Shown: positions 1 through 12,219 of the stretch, piece by piece | Position numbering within the stretch: the stretch's first letter is position 1 | Layout of the letters: each line of letters begins with the position of its first letter | Origin: Ophiostoma sp. CBS 140.51 | Taxonomy: Eukaryota > Ascomycota > Sordariomycetes > Ophiostomatales > Ophiostomataceae | Length of the DNA stretch: 64,000 nt | Assembly: GCA_029298735.1 (NCBI GenBank) | Contig: JANSLP010000008.1 | Span: 124,001 to 188,000 of the forward strand | Direction of reading: 5' to 3' | Notes under the pieces: generated by a model | Told to the model about the DNA's origin: nothing | Databases searched by the model: none | What the model saw: the letters and a program-made list of their open reading frames with translations, nothing else | Translations under genes and position numbers: made by a program

Positions 1-641
1 CTAAATGCGCCGGCGAGAGAGGCAGCTGCATAGAAGACGGCCATGCGGCGCTGTACTTCGTATCTCTTGTACCAGATGGTCAACAGGAAAGTCGAAGCGG
101 GGAAGAAGCCGGCTTCGGCAAAGCCCAGGAAGAAACGCGCCGCATAGAGGCCCTGTGCGTTCTTGACGATACCCATCAGTGTCATGACGAGGCCCCAGCT
201 GAATAGCAGCACGGAAATCCAGATGGACGGACGGATCAGCTTGAGAACAATGTTGCTCGGCACCTCGAATAATCCGTACGGCACAAAGAAGAGTGTCAGC
301 GCCGTGTTGTACATGAGACCCTCCAGCTTGAGGTCGTCAGCCATGCCGGCGATCTTGGCGTTGCCAATATTGCTGCGGTCGACGTAGCCGATGAGGTAGA
401 GGAAGGATAGGAGTGGAACTAGGCGCCAGTCCACCTTGCGCAAGATGCGTGCCTCGCGTTCTTTGTCCATGGCCAAAACGACCTGGTCGGCTTCGAGACC
501 GGCATCGACGGTGCGGAGTCCACCGGCAGCCTTGACGGCTTCGGCGGCCGTCTTCTCATCGATAGGGTCATGATCATGGTCATGTTCATGGGGAAGGTCG
601 GGGTCGACGTGCTCGACGTCTCGGGTGGCGTTGTCGGCCAT
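1..641 (-). CDS. MFS transporter, DAL5/allantoate permease-like (partial, C-terminus outside window)
   Basis: The reading frame opens at the ATG at 641-639 and runs uninterrupted to the window edge, giving the first 213 residues. The N-terminus is acidic and His/Asp-rich (about residues 8-30), as in many fungal anion:cation symporters. It is followed by a DWRLVPLLSFLYLIGYVDR segment (TM1 and the start of the MFS signature), then SNIGNAKIAG and several hydrophobic helices with FFLGFAEAGFFPA. This arrangement is typical of the DAL5 group, which carries allantoate, nicotinate, pantothenate and other organic anions; the substrate cannot be told. It resembles the transporter at 32.6 kb in family but is not part of that cluster and lacks its promoter motif. 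No intron is seen in the visible part. Confidence 0.85.
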   Translation of the reverse strand, partial: MADNATRDVEHVDPDLPHEHDHDHDPIDEKTAAEAVKAAGGLRTVDAGLEADQVVLAMDKEREARILRKVDWRLVPLLSFLYLIGYVDRSNIGNAKIAGMADDLKLEGLMYNTALTLFFVPYGLFEVPSNIVLKLIRPSIWISVLLFSWGLVMTLMGIVKNAQGLYAARFFLGFAEAGFFPASTFLLTIWYKRYEVQRRMAVFYAAASLAGAF

Positions 642-3041
642 TTTAAGAGCTGGGGTATGTGGTGTACAATATTGGAAGGAAGGATATGATGCTTGAAGGA
701 CAGAAACTTGCTCGGATGAAAAAAAAAAAAGATATGAGAAGTCAAAGTTGAACCAAGACAAGAATCCCGGAATGAAACTCTAAAAGCTTGGCTATATATT
801 CAACGGCGGGCAAAAAGTGAGGGGAGCTCTGGACAGCAGTGGGATGGGTCGTGGTATACGACATGCCGTGCAAGGACACAGAACGTAATATGCGTCGCTG
901 ATCGATTTTATAGTCACCAGCCACTCACGACCCAATTACGCAAAAGCACGAACGGGGCACAGAAGCTCCCCTCCTCCCAGTTTTACGCCCTCTGCGACCC
1001 TACTGTACGACACCTACGGCCATCTTTCGAAATCCAAAACAGGAAGGACAACAAGAGACAGTCAGACAACAATGACTCGATGGTACGCTTTTTCTTCGAA
1101 TGGAAGTACGGCTCTTGCTGCATGCGGAGACGATCATAGGACCTAGGGAAAAGAAAAGAGAGCTAACGTGGAGGGACACGAAGGGACAAGACGGGCGGCG
1201 AGTTGCCAAGTGAGGAGGTGTAAGTGGATGTACCTCATCCTAAGTGGAAGATGTATTTGTCTGCGTACCGCCGTGGTGAAGTACGCCGCCGATGACCTCC
1301 TGTCGTCAAAATAAAGTACGGAGTAAAAAAAGTGGCGCCGTGGTGCACGGGCAAAAGCCAAGTACCGTGCACTCTGACAGCTTCCAAGTAAAACTCCGTA
1401 TGTTGTTCCAATCATGGGACTTGCACTAGAGTGAGCGTTGCATTGGACCAGCAAAGTCAAGCAGGCCATAAGATGAAGCTTCGACCTTCCTTTTTCTGCC
1501 CTGTCGTCGCCATACGAAATAGTCGTACTTTTTGTTTCCTTTCCCTCTGGGACCGTTGTGTCATTACGCTTTTCTTATCTCTCTTCTAGACCCCGTCTTT
1601 TGTGGGCTTGGCTGGCTGGCTTACACGGGTCGATCTCCACTACCCCCTCGTGGTCCCCCGCAGTGAGGTGAGGGTGACTGCAACAGACCAGACTTGCCGA
1701 GAAGGAATACCGGGGGCCGCACAGGTCGCTCAAAAAGGGCATTCCAGTCCTGGGGGAGACGAGAACAAAAAATAGAAACGAGACGATGTCATGTTGAGAT
1801 GGTGAGGTGTTTGGGCGACCGTTGTTGTCGTTACTCTCGCGTCCTGTTACTGTTGCAGTGCAGCACTGACAGAAAGGCTTGTTTCCTTCAGTTCGGTGGG
1901 ATTTTATGGATGTGCTTGTGCTGGTCCTGGATGGTGGTATTCAGTAGACGGACAATGAACTGCGGCAACACTGGGGCAGCAATTGCGGAGGAAATGATGT
2001 CCGGAAGCGGAGGGAAAAGACAAGAAAAGAAAATAAGAGAACAAAATGATAGGCAGAGGGGTCAAGGGGCCAAGACAAATTTGGCTCGCTACGACATACT
2101 CCTCACTTCAGAGGATCCTTGACTTTTGAAAATCCTACCGTCGTCTTTCTGGGAAACCGCTTCTCTGACAAGACAAACAGCCCGGCAGATGGTGACTGGG
2201 GCATGCGAGGAAACCTCCTTCCTAAAGAGCAGACGCAGAACACAGTGTCATGCATGAGTGCGGCACAGACGCGGACTTATCTTGATGGATGTAGCGGTAA
2301 TAGGAAATGATGTGTCTGTTTCTTTGCGTTTTGCAAATATCCTGTTCTTTGGAAAGTACCGCCAATAAATCATCAAATAGGTCAAGAAAAGAGCTCAAGA
2401 TAAGCTATGAGATCGATAAGAATGGTGAATTCTGTTCATCAGTAAAGGCATATAATAGTAGAATAAGAATGTCGAAAAGAAGATTGAAAGCCTTCAACAC
2501 GTCATCGTTTTAACCAATCTACTCTTTAAAAACATTAAAGTTGAATGTGTATATATCGTGTTGTACATATTTACAGTCATGCTCCCGACGACTGCCCAGG
2601 TTCCTTTTCGTCTGGTCGTCCATCCAATATGGTGAAAAGATAACAGAAAGGAATAGAGTAGAGTGCTTCACCGTCCATGGTTCCCCGAGGTTTCCCAAAA
2701 ACCAACCAACCACAACACGCTTTGAATGCTTCTCGCTCCTCCCAAGTTACCGTGGTACCGATTGGAAGTGATTTTCTTATTTTTTTTGTGTGTGTGTGCT
2801 GTGGCTTTTAAGAGAGATGCAATAAGAAACATAAAAAAAGTAGTAACAGTAATGAAAACAAAACGCCTCCACCCCGAATGAAAGGAGTCCAACACACAAA
2901 AAACTATGGAGAGAGATTCATGGGCCCAGTATACATGCGTATTTTTTTAGACAAAAGGGAGAGAAGAATGGGGATTTTATGAACAGAAGGAAAGAAAATG
3001 AGACAGAAGAGAGAGAGAGAAACCCCCGACTGAGGAAAAGA
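642..3041. other. Intergenic region, no gene recognised
   Basis: About 2.4 kb between the MFS start and the stop codon of the m-AAA protease. It contains an A-rich run near 720-730 (T-run in the MFS 5' leader) and several ORFs up to 142 codons (for example 1694-2122 plus) with no recognisable domain, cysteine- or basic-rich composition and no splice logic. I see nothing that supports a gene here. The right end is the 3' UTR of the protease. Confidence 0.6.
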
Positions 3042-6000
3042 TTATTGCCGCTTGAACAAAGCAGGTGACGGGGCGGGGCCGTCGCCAAGCTCGGTGTCGG
3101 TGTTGGAGGGCTCAAACGGTGGCGGGCCGTCGTTGTTGAAGTATTTGGAGAATTCGTCCTTCTCGGGGAAGGGGCGGGGACCCAGCAGGCGCACAAGATC
3201 GTCGCGCGTCAGCATCTCCTTGAGCAGCAGCTCCTCAGCCACTAGGCCGATCTCGGTCTTGCGGGCCTTCAACAAATCCTTGCACTGCTTGTAGGCAGCG
3301 TCAACGATGCGGCGGACCTCGGCGTCAATGGTCTGGGCCGTGGCCTCAGCAAACGGCTTCTGGAACTGGTTCTGGTCGTCCTGGCGGAAGTGCAGCGGGC
3401 CGACCTTTTCGGACATGCCCCACTCGGTGACCATGGTGGTGGCCATGCGGGTGACCTTCTTGAAGTCGTCGCTGGCACCGGTGGTGACGGTGTCAAAGTG
3501 TAGCTCCTCGGAAATACGGCCGCCGAGCGTCATGGCCATGCGATCCATGAGCTGCTTGACGTTCATCAGGTAGGCATCGCCGACGGGCAGGTACTGGGCG
3601 TAACCAAGAGCACCCTGGCCACGGGGGATGATGGAGACTTTGAGGAGCGGGTCGGCATACTCAAAGTACCAGCCGCAGATGGCGTGGCCGGCCTCGTGGT
3701 AGGCGACGGTGCGCTTCTCCTGGGGGTTGAGGACCAGGGACTTGCGCTCCAGACCACCGACGACACGCTCAATGGCTTGTTCAAAGTGCTTCATCTCGAC
3801 AGTCTCGGCGTTGGCACGGGCAGCTGTGAGTGGAGTGGTTAGCAAAGAACATATGTGGGCAACATATTAAGTCAGAATACAAGGTGGGAATGGGACTCAC
3901 CAACAAGAGCAGCCTCATTGACGGCGTTGGCAATGTCGGCACCAGCGAAACCGGGCGTCAGGGCAGCAAGACGACCGACCAGGTAGTCGACGTCCTCCTT
4001 GGTCACAATCTTGGCGAGGTAGACACGGAAGATGTCCTGGCGACCCTTCATGGTAGGGCGGTCAATGTTGATGTGGCGATCGAAACGACCAGGACGCATC
4101 AGGGCCTTGTCCAGAATGTCGGGACGGTTGGTACCGGCAAGGACGACGACCTGCTCCGATGTGTTGAAACCGTCCATCTCGGTCAGGATCTGGTTCAGCG
4201 TAGCCTCACGCTCGTCGTTGCCGCCAGAGCTGAACTTGCCGTCGCCACGCGAGCGGCCAATGGCGTCAATCTCGTCGATGAAGACGATGCAGGGCGCGCT
4301 CTTGCGGGCAGTCGCAAACAGGTCGCGCACACGCGAGGCACCGACACCGACAAACATCTCCACAAACTCGGAACCGCTGACACTGAAGAAGGGCACGCCC
4401 GACTCACCAGCAGTGGCCTTGGCAAGAAGAGTCTTACCGGTACCGGGAGGACCCGACAGGATAGCACCACGAGGGATCTTGGCGCCGAGGCGCTCGAAAC
4501 GCTCGGGCTGCTTGAGGAAGCTGACAAACTCCATAATCTCGACCTTGGCCTCGTCCATGCCAGCAACGTCCGAGAACTTGACCTTGACGGCCGTCTCGTG
4601 GTTGAAGCGCTTGGCCTTGCTCTTGCCGTAGCCAAAGATGCCGCTGGAGCCGCCCATGCCGCCGGCGCCCCGCCGCGTCAGCCAGTACATGAGACCAATC
4701 AGCAGAATCGACGGGCCGAAGCCCATCAGCAGGCTGCCAAGCATACCCTCCGAGGCGTAGCTAACGGGGATGCGCTCGGACGGCGGGATCTGCAGCTCGT
4801 CCTGGGCCTCCTCGAGACGGCGCTCGAAAGACTCGACAGAGCCAATGGAGAAGAAGTACTGCTGCCACGGGCTGGCGGCTTGCGAGTCGGGATAGGCAGA
4901 CTGTGTGGCTTCGCGGTTCAGCTCAACCAGGACGCGCTTGCCCTGGACAGTGAGACGCTCGACGAGGCCGCGGTCCAGAAAGTTGCGCCGAAGCTCCTGC
5001 CAGGTGATCTCGGTCGTCTGGCCGCCGGGGAACAGTAGGGAGTAGATTGGGTAGAAAATAGCGGCACCGAGGGCCCAGCCGAGCCAGTCGTTGCCCTCAA
5101 AGATGCTCTTGGGGCCACTCTTCTTGCCGTCCTCGCCCTTTTTCTCGCCCTCCTGTTGGCCGCCCTGCTTGTTGCCATTGTTGTTGCCGCCGCCGCTGTT
5201 CTGCTGGGGCTCGTTGGAGTTGAACATGTTGTTTGGCTGGCCCTGGTTGTCCTTGTTGGCGGGGTCGTTGCTGTTGTTCTGGCCCGGATGGCGGTTGGCG
5301 GCAGAGCTGTCCTCGCTCTCAGAGAATTGCTTGGCCATGTTGATGGCCACCTTGACGACCTTCATGCCGTCAGCCAGACTAAGGCTGCCATCCTTTTGCT
5401 TAGCAATCAGCTCGCGCAGCTCGACGGGCGCACCGTAGCGACGGATGCCCTCAATGACCTCGAGCATGCTATCGCGGCGTGACGGCGGCGCGTAGGCGAG
5501 AATGCGCGACAGAAGAGCGAGCTCCTCGTCGTTAAGGCGCACCCAGTTGGGCGGAAGCGGCATCTCCTCAATGGGGGGCTCGCCGCTGGCCTTGTCTGAC
5601 GACGCCTCGGGATCCGTCGGGGTCTGCTCCTGCTGCTGCTGAGATTGCTGTTGTTGCTGAGGCTGCTCCTCGCTGCCGAGCTTGCCGCCGTCCTCAAGAC
5701 GGTCTGCCTGCTTGGCAAGCTTCTCCTGCTCTGCCGATGCATTCTCCTCGCCCTTAGGGACTGCAGATGACGACTCCTCCTCTGGCTTGTCCGTCTTCTT
5801 CTTGCGCCGACCGCCGTTCGAGGGCGGCGGGGTTGGTCCGGCCGAGTAGAAACGCAGCGACTGCTGCAGCGCAGACTGTGTGGCGGCGCTGGGCGACAGC
5901 GTGGTTCGTAACGGCGCAGACGAGAGTGATAGTGTCGAGGCAGTCAAGCACCGAGAGGGCTTAGTCGAAGACGAAACTGAGGAATGCAGCCGAGCAAAGA

Positions 6001-6103
6001 CAAAGGTCTGCTGTCTGCACGGCGAAAGACGCGAAAGTGCCAGCCGTGTTGCTGTAGTCGTGGCCGGCGAGGGCCGCAGCCGGAGCAGAGTGGTGCTGCT
6101 CAT
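3042..6103 (-). CDS. Mitochondrial m-AAA protease subunit (Yta12/Afg3, FtsH family)
   Basis: Two exons, 6103-3901 and 3823-3042, with a 77-bp intron (GTGAGT...CACAG) give 994 residues. An Arg/Ser/Thr-rich N-terminus looks like a mitochondrial presequence. Residues about 70-330 are low-complexity (Q-, N- and K-rich). A membrane helix near 345, an intermembrane FtsH extracellular domain and a second helix (about 465-485) follow. The AAA module has Walker A GPPGTGKT at 551-558 and Walker B FIDEID at 608-613. Exon 2 holds the M41 zinc site HEAGH at 777-781. The enzyme degrades unassembled inner-membrane proteins from the matrix side and matures the mitoribosomal protein bL32m. Both Yta12 and Afg3 paralogues fit, so I give no symbol. 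It shares an 839-bp divergent promoter with tof1. The low-complexity stretch makes it longer than the yeast proteins. Confidence 0.93.
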
Positions 6104-6942
6104 TGTGGTGGTGGTGAGGGGGGATGTGAAAGAGAGAGTCGAGACTATCGAAACCGCCGGGTCGCGGCGGATGACGCGGAACCGCGGGGGAAATTGAGGG
6201 GATTCGGAAGCACTGGAAGCACCGTATCGCCTACAATTGCATGGATGACGGCGACGAGTGTGTCGAGGGTGCGTCGGAGGACGGGATGCGGGTGTGTCGG
6301 GGAGTTGTAAGGTCCAATATCGGCGTAGTCAGGCCCCGACTAGGCGTGGAAAAAAGATCTGGTGATTTCGAAGGGAAAAGAAGCCGGAAGAAAGCTAAGC
6401 TCCAGAGCTTGGCGTTGCTGGAAAAAGACAGAGCGAGAAATGTCAATTGGCGCGGGCGTGCGGCGCGCTTGGTCTGTCTTTTCTGGCCCGTCAGCCGTGA
6501 GGAGAGGCGCGGGATGTGTTGTGCGTTGTGTCGCTCGCCCGGAATTGCAGGGTGTCGTGGGCTGAGGATGCTGAGCAAAAGATGGTGGTGGTGATCGATT
6601 CTAGGCTGTGGGAAAAATTACGATATGAGCAATTGGGTGGCCGCCACTGCCCCACTGTGCCGGGATGCTGACTGATGAACAGAGGCCGGTCATGTGAGAG
6701 CGCACGTGGAGTGCCAGAGAAAGTGACCCATAATAATCCATTTAGCAGCGACGCGCCAGACGCGTCTCCCCGCGTAAAGCTCCTACACTTTAAGTGAGGG
6801 CGTAGCTTTTTGTGTACTTTCGCCAATTGAGGCTTGCAACGACAGCATCACCACTCCCCGACAACCACGACCCCGCGAACTGCTGCCGGACCATTCGACT
6901 ATTGGAAGCTGGCATTCAGTTTCCCCTTTCACATCTGCGACA
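6104..6942. promoter_or_regulatory. Divergent promoter of m-AAA protease and tof1
   Basis: 839 bp between two start codons. The tof1-proximal part holds AGACGCGTCT, a palindrome containing the MluI cell-cycle box ACGCGT at 6760-6765, about 180 bp before the tof1 ATG, plus a second GACGCG ten bases upstream. Such boxes bind the MBF complex in yeasts and drive G1/S genes; use in this fungus is inferred. ORFs read through this segment look like by-products of its GC content. Confidence 0.55.
6760..6765. promoter_or_regulatory. MluI cell-cycle box (ACGCGT) upstream of tof1
   Basis: ACGCGT embedded in the palindrome AGACGCGTCT, 178-183 bp before the tof1 ATG. The same AGACGCGT octamer lies a similar distance upstream of rfa3. 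MBF control of replication genes through this box is established in yeasts; here it is an inference. Confidence 0.5.
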
Positions 6943-9900
6943 ATGGACGCCAAGGCAGCGAAAGAGCAGCTGGAGCCCGTCGACGTCGTTCATCCCGAAG
7001 TTCGAGCACATATCACGAGCCTTGTGTCTGCGGTGAGTTGGGAGTCATTTCTGGACATAAATATGGCCAAACGACAACGAAAACATATTACTAACTTTTT
7101 CTGTGCAGCTTGGTGGAATTGACGAAGATGGGACGTACCAGCTGGGCGATGACGCCCTTGACGTCCTCCGCGATATCAAGAAATGGATCCGCTTCTACGA
7201 CCAGAAACTCAACCGCATGGACGTGGCCCGGTGTCTAGCGGAGTCGAACCTTGTCGACGGCGACCTGCTCGCTATTTTAGCCACATGGAACGAGAATGCT
7301 ACGCTGCAGCGCTTCCGGGCTCGGATCGCCCTCGCCTGTTACGAAATTCTGACGCCATTGACTTGGCCGCTCGAGAAAGACTTGGAGACTATGACTGTCA
7401 ACCACCACCGGCATCTGCCCGTCCTGCAGCTCGCCCAGGTGGCTTACAAGCGTGCCATCATCAACTACGATGGCGCCCAGATCCTACACACGGCCGTGCG
7501 TGCGGCTTTGCCGTCCATGGCTGTCCCGCTTGGCGATCGGTCATTGCGTGACCAGGGCGTGATCAAGCTCGTCCTCTTCTTTTTGCGCAACGTCGTCATG
7601 ATTGAGCCGCCGCCAGGTGTCCAGTACGACGGTGACGAGTCGCAGATCTCGCGCTCGGCCACCATTGATGCCTTCTCGTACCAGGACATTTTTCTGGTGC
7701 TCCTGACTATTGCGTCCAACATGGGCGAGGATTTCCGCACAGAAGACACGAGTGTCATGGAAATCATCTTCCACATCGTCAAGCGCGTCGACACCGCCAA
7801 GCTCTTCATGGACGAGACACAGCTCAACCACACCAAGGCCTCGGAGCTGACCGACATGATGAAGAAGGAGACGGCCATGTTGCACTCCTTCAATAAGAAC
7901 GGCCCTACACGCCACAGCCGCTTTGGCACCATGGTCTGGGTTGACCGCGGCGAGGGCAAGATGTCGGCGCTGTCAGGCCAGGACGCCCTCATGAGCTCGG
8001 CAGCCCGCGAGCGCAAGATGGACAGCAGCAAAAAGTTCCGGCCACCGCGCCGGGGCCGTAAGCAGGATGAGAAGCAAGAGCTGGTGGGTCTTGGCGCGCC
8101 CGTCTCTCTCAACTCGCGCGCCAACGGCCAGCTGCGCAAGTTTGTCGAAGAGTTTCTGGACGCTGGCTTTAACCCCTTGTTCCAGCACGTTCGCAAGTCC
8201 ATTGACCGTGAGGCACCACACGTGCAGCACCACCACCGCGCCCAGTTCTTCTACCTCGTGTCCTGGTTCCTCGAGGCCGAGCGCATGCGGCAAAAGGCTC
8301 AAAAGGCCCGCCGCAACCAGAAGAAGGCGGCGCAACCAACGCCAACTCCGGCAGACGAGATCAGCAGCTTCAACCTTGTGGCCGGTGTCCTGAACCAAGA
8401 AATGTTTATCTTCTTGGGCCGTGCCCTCGACCGGTCAAACAACGACAAGGACTGGCCCGAGCTGACTGTGGTGATGCGCTGTTTTACTCAGATTCTGTTG
8501 ACTGTGCAAGAAATGTCCGAGTCCAAGAATGAGGATGACGAGGAGATTGCTGAAAACATCTTGAGTCGACTGTTCTACGAAGAGACGACCCACGATGCCA
8601 TCACCAACATTGTCAAGAACTTCAAGGACCAGGGCTACGAGTATCTTGATGCCTGTACAGACTTGGCCCACACCTACCTGCGCATCTTGGAGGCGTATTC
8701 TAAGCAAAATGTCGACCTACAAGTCCGCTCGCGCCGGCGGACACGCAAGAAGAAGAAGGCAGCCAAGGCAGCGGCTACGGCTACCGGTGCTAACGGTGAC
8801 GCCACTGCTGAAGGTGCCGATGCAGAGAACCTGATCCCTGACGCACAAGACAACGACGACGAGTCGGCAGACGACGAGGCAGCAGCACAAAAGACAAGCA
8901 CAGAGCGTAGCTTTGATTTCAAGCGCTTTGCCAGCCGTTTCACCGTCCAGCCCGTAATCGATACATTTGTCAAATTCCTCAACAACTACCGCGACCTCAC
9001 CGATGCCCAGCTCAAGCGCGCCCACCGCTTCTTCTACCGCATCGCTTTCAAGCAAGAGATGAGCGTCATGCTGTTCCGCGTCGACATTATCCGGCTGCTG
9101 TTCAACATGGTGAAGGGACCTGAGCCGCTCGACCGTCAGAGCAACATGTACCGCGACTGGGAGGAACTTTCCAAACAGATCCTGCGCAAGTGTGTTAAGA
9201 AGATTGAGGAGCGGCCCGTGCTGATTATTGAAATGCTGTTTTCCAAATCGGCCAGCACGGCGCACTTCCTCGAGTATGGCTACGAGAAGCAGACAGTGTC
9301 TTCGTCCGCACCGAAGCCGGGCGGCCAGCTCGAGTTCCGTGAGGAGCTGGACAAGGACCGCCAGATTGCCATTTTGGTCGGTGTCCTGCTCGACAAGAAC
9401 CACCACGACCTCCTCAACTGGGTCAAGAACCAGGTCGGCATGGCTGCAGCCGAACGGCGGGCGTGGAAGGCGGGTGAGGACGCCATTGCAGCTGAGGCCG
9501 CCGCGACCGCCGCCGCCGCTGCTGCTACCACAACCACTGCCGAAGACGATGGTACCAACCCAACCGAAGAGCCCTTTGTCCCCCCCGTTGTTGCCCGCGA
9601 CGCTCCGACCATTAGCACCCGCGCCAATGATGATGCCTGCAAAAAGGCCATGTTCAAGAACTCACATCTCCGTCTGTTGATGCAGCTCGTTGGCATGGAA
9701 CGTTTAGCGCCTTCCATTGATGAGGCGCCCGACTCGACGTGGATCTTTGCTTCGCATGTCACAGCCGACGAGCTCGGGGAGTCCCTGGAGCTGATCAACC
9801 GTGCCGAGTTTGACCCGCCCACGTTTGATAACGACAAGTCCGCCGAGGACCAGCTCAAGCGCAAGACCGCGCCGCGCAAGAAAGCAGTCTACGATGACGA

Positions 9901-10840
9901 CGATGACAACAATAATGGTCTCGACATTGGCGACGAAACACTCTTCCCTGCTGGCGGTCCCACCGCCCGTAAAGTTGTCGAGGACGGCATCCCCAAGAAG
10001 AAGACGATCCGCCGCCGCCGCAAGAAGTTGGATGACGGCGGCAACGAGATTGAGGGTCCGACAGAAGAAGAGCTTGACGAGCGGGCACGTCTGCGGCGGG
10101 CCAAGGAACTCGAAAAGGCGCGCAAGATCAAGTCGGACGTATACGTGCACGCGAGTGACGACGAAACGGACGACGAGAAGGACAAGGAGTTTTTTGCACG
10201 CGAAGAGGCCACGCGCAAGCGGATCCAAAAGACCGTGCAAGAAGTTTTGCGTTCGACCAAGGAAGGCCAGATCAAGGCAGCAAGCAAACCTTCCAAGGCC
10301 AAGCGCAAGTCGACTGTTCTGTCCGACGACGATGACGACGATGACATTCTTAACGACAACAGCGATTCTGGCCTTGTTTCATCACAAGACCTGCCAGCCT
10401 CAGGTCGCCGGAGCCGCAAGCGGAGAAAGTCGAGTGAAGAACCATCAGGCACTGAAGAAGAGGAGGATGGCGATGCCGAGGACGAAGAGGATGACGAGGT
10501 GGCTGTCCAGAAGAAGACACCTGCCAAGAGGAGGGCTATTGGCGGCTTTCTCGACAGCAGTGACGAGGATGAGGATGATGATGCTACCGACAAGGATAAA
10601 GAGGATCCTGCCAAGGATCCTGCGGCCAACCAAAATGGCGACGCCATGGACGTGGACAGTGCCTCACCTCCAGTCTTGTCTGAGAAGACGGGCGGTCAAA
10701 TCCAACTCAACGGCAACACCAATGCCGATGGCGAGAACAATATCATGGATGACGACGACGATGATGATATGCCCGTTGCAACCAAGAAGCGGACAGCACG
10801 GGCCAAGTTGGGTTTCCTCGCAGACAGCGATGATGAGTAG
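6943..10840 (+). CDS. tof1: Replication fork protection factor Tof1/Swi1 (Timeless family)
   Basis: Exon 1 is 6943-7032 (30 codons from the ATG at 6943); after a 76-bp intron (GTGAGT, CTAAC branch site, TGCAG) exon 2 runs 7109-10840, giving 1273 residues. The Timeless N-terminal helical domain starts within the first 40 residues (GDDALDVLRDIKKWIRFYDQ) and covers roughly 30-350. A conserved middle region includes the stretch near FLEYGY. The last 300 residues are acidic and basic low-complexity blocks (poly-Asp/Glu, KKKTIRRRRKK). With Csm3/Swi3 the protein travels with the replisome, stabilises paused forks and supports the S-phase checkpoint. Length agrees with fungal Tof1 proteins. It is divergent from the m-AAA gene and convergent with the small SMP gene. 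Confidence 0.93.
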
Positions 10841-11269
10841 GAGGAATTAGACATGGTGCTGTATATAATGAAGAGGAGTTATAACTTTGTGATGACGATT
10901 TTGGTTTACATTTATTTTTTGTCTGCCTTTTCATGTTATATTCTCTCATTGCGACGGCGGCATTAGGTATCTTGTTACGGTTACTATATGAGCCTAGAAT
11001 AATTCGAGTTTTTTTATGGTATTGTTCCTTTTCTATACTCTGCAAACTACCCTAAACCCTGCTCTGGTGTATAATGAGCCCGTCAATAAGATTCCCCTTC
11101 ATGTTTCCTTCTCTTCCTCCCCTTTGTTTCATTTTCCTCCTCTGGTCATTCCTTTTTGAACCCTCTTCTCCTTGCTTCTCTCAACAGCATTCGTCCTGTG
11201 GCAGTCGACTACTTCCCTTCTCTAACAGGGAGACGTGAGAAGAGGACAAGCCATCAGAGAGGTGCGTGT
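10841..11269. other. Convergent 3' intergenic region
   Basis: About 430 bp between the stop codons of tof1 and the small SMP-motif gene; T-rich and AT-rich 3' UTR sequence with no ORF worth naming. Confidence 0.6.
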
Positions 11270-11535
11270 TTACTTCTGGTTACCGCCGTTGTTCTTATTG
11301 CCACTATTTCCACCGCCCGAGTTGGCGTTGTTGTTGGCATTGGTGGCAGCCGCAGACTGGGCGCGAGCAGCAAAACCATTCGAGGACATATCCTTGCCCC
11401 CCTTGTCCTATAGTAACACATAGGAGGATCAGCAAGCAGCTCGGCTTGAGCAGGGACAGTGATTATGTAAGGACTTACCTGAGTGGACTGGATGCGGGCC
11501 ACGTCAGCAGGACCCATGGACTTGGGAGGAGCCAT
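11270..11535 (-). CDS. Small SMP-motif (seed maturation/LEA-like) protein, 64 aa
   Basis: Exon 1 is 11535-11479 (19 codons); a 71-bp intron (GTAAGT...CTATAG) is removed and exon 2 is 11407-11270 (45 codons and stop). The product is 64 residues. It reads ...ADVARIQSTQ then KGGKDMSSNGFAARAQ and a Gly/Asn-rich tail, which is the layout of the short fungal proteins carrying an SMP (seed maturation protein) motif: A-[DR]-x-[SA]-R-I-Q-S-x-Q followed by G-F-A-x-R-A-Q. These are hydrophilic, probably disordered proteins; a role in desiccation or stress tolerance is inferred from plant LEA relatives and is not demonstrated by the sequence. The exon junction falls exactly between the two halves of the motif, which supports the model. 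Confidence 0.78.
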
Positions 11536-12219
11536 TTGGATGGTTTTGAAGTGGTTGAGTTGGTAGCTTGTGGTGAATGTTGTCGTATGAGCTGTGTGGT
11601 GGAGGATTGGTTTGATGAGGATGAAAAGAAAACGGCCGAGATGAGAGGGGGAAAGGTCGGCTTTTTATATCCATTTCGAGGAGACGCAAGCTATGACTCA
11701 AGAGTCGTAAATGAACAGTGAAGTATGATATAGTGAATGCATATAGCTGCAGCTATGAATAATGAGAGTGAATGCTGCTATTGTTGCTCATTCATCGTGA
11801 GAGATGACAACGTGACATTTGAATATCTACTGAGTGAGTGTCAGTCGATATACCAGCAATAGACCTGATACAGTGAATATAGTTCGGTAAGAAGATGATG
11901 CATTAAACACATCACAGCCAAGACAGGCCTACTCATGATGCAATGCTGTTTGATGCATTTCATGTCACATTAACCAATCATGAAACGACAAAGAGTGACG
12001 ACGTCAACTCCCTACGAGTGGCTTCTGACGTAATATTCGAGAGCCTTGAAATAGAGAATAGATTATTCCGACTTCACCATGCTGATTTCACAGATCGTCA
12101 CCACTCATAATCGATGCCTTTTGTTGATTTACCCATAGCACATCATCGTGTTGTCATGTATATTCATTTCATGTGATCACAGTTCCCCTCTGTCGTATCT
12201 AATCGTACAATTTTGTTTT
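11536..12219. other. AT-rich intergenic region
   Basis: About 680 bp forming the promoter side of the SMP gene and the 3' flank of rfa3. It contains a GCATATAGCTGCAGCTATG near-palindrome around 11739-11757 and many TGA-rich stretches, but no ORF or known motif that I can support. Confidence 0.5.

Noticed and set aside
1694..2122. 142-codon ORF between the MFS and protease genes
   Set aside because: Cys- and Arg-rich, no domain, no conserved start context and no splice partners; I cannot support a gene.
3830..5038. 402-codon ORF on the plus strand
   Set aside because: It is fully antisense to the m-AAA protease exon and its composition mirrors codon bias of the true gene; no domain.
9801..10850. 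349-codon ORF in another frame at the tof1 3' end
   Set aside because: Shadow of the Asp/Glu/Lys-rich tof1 tail; the Arg/Thr/Ser-rich translation has no family character.
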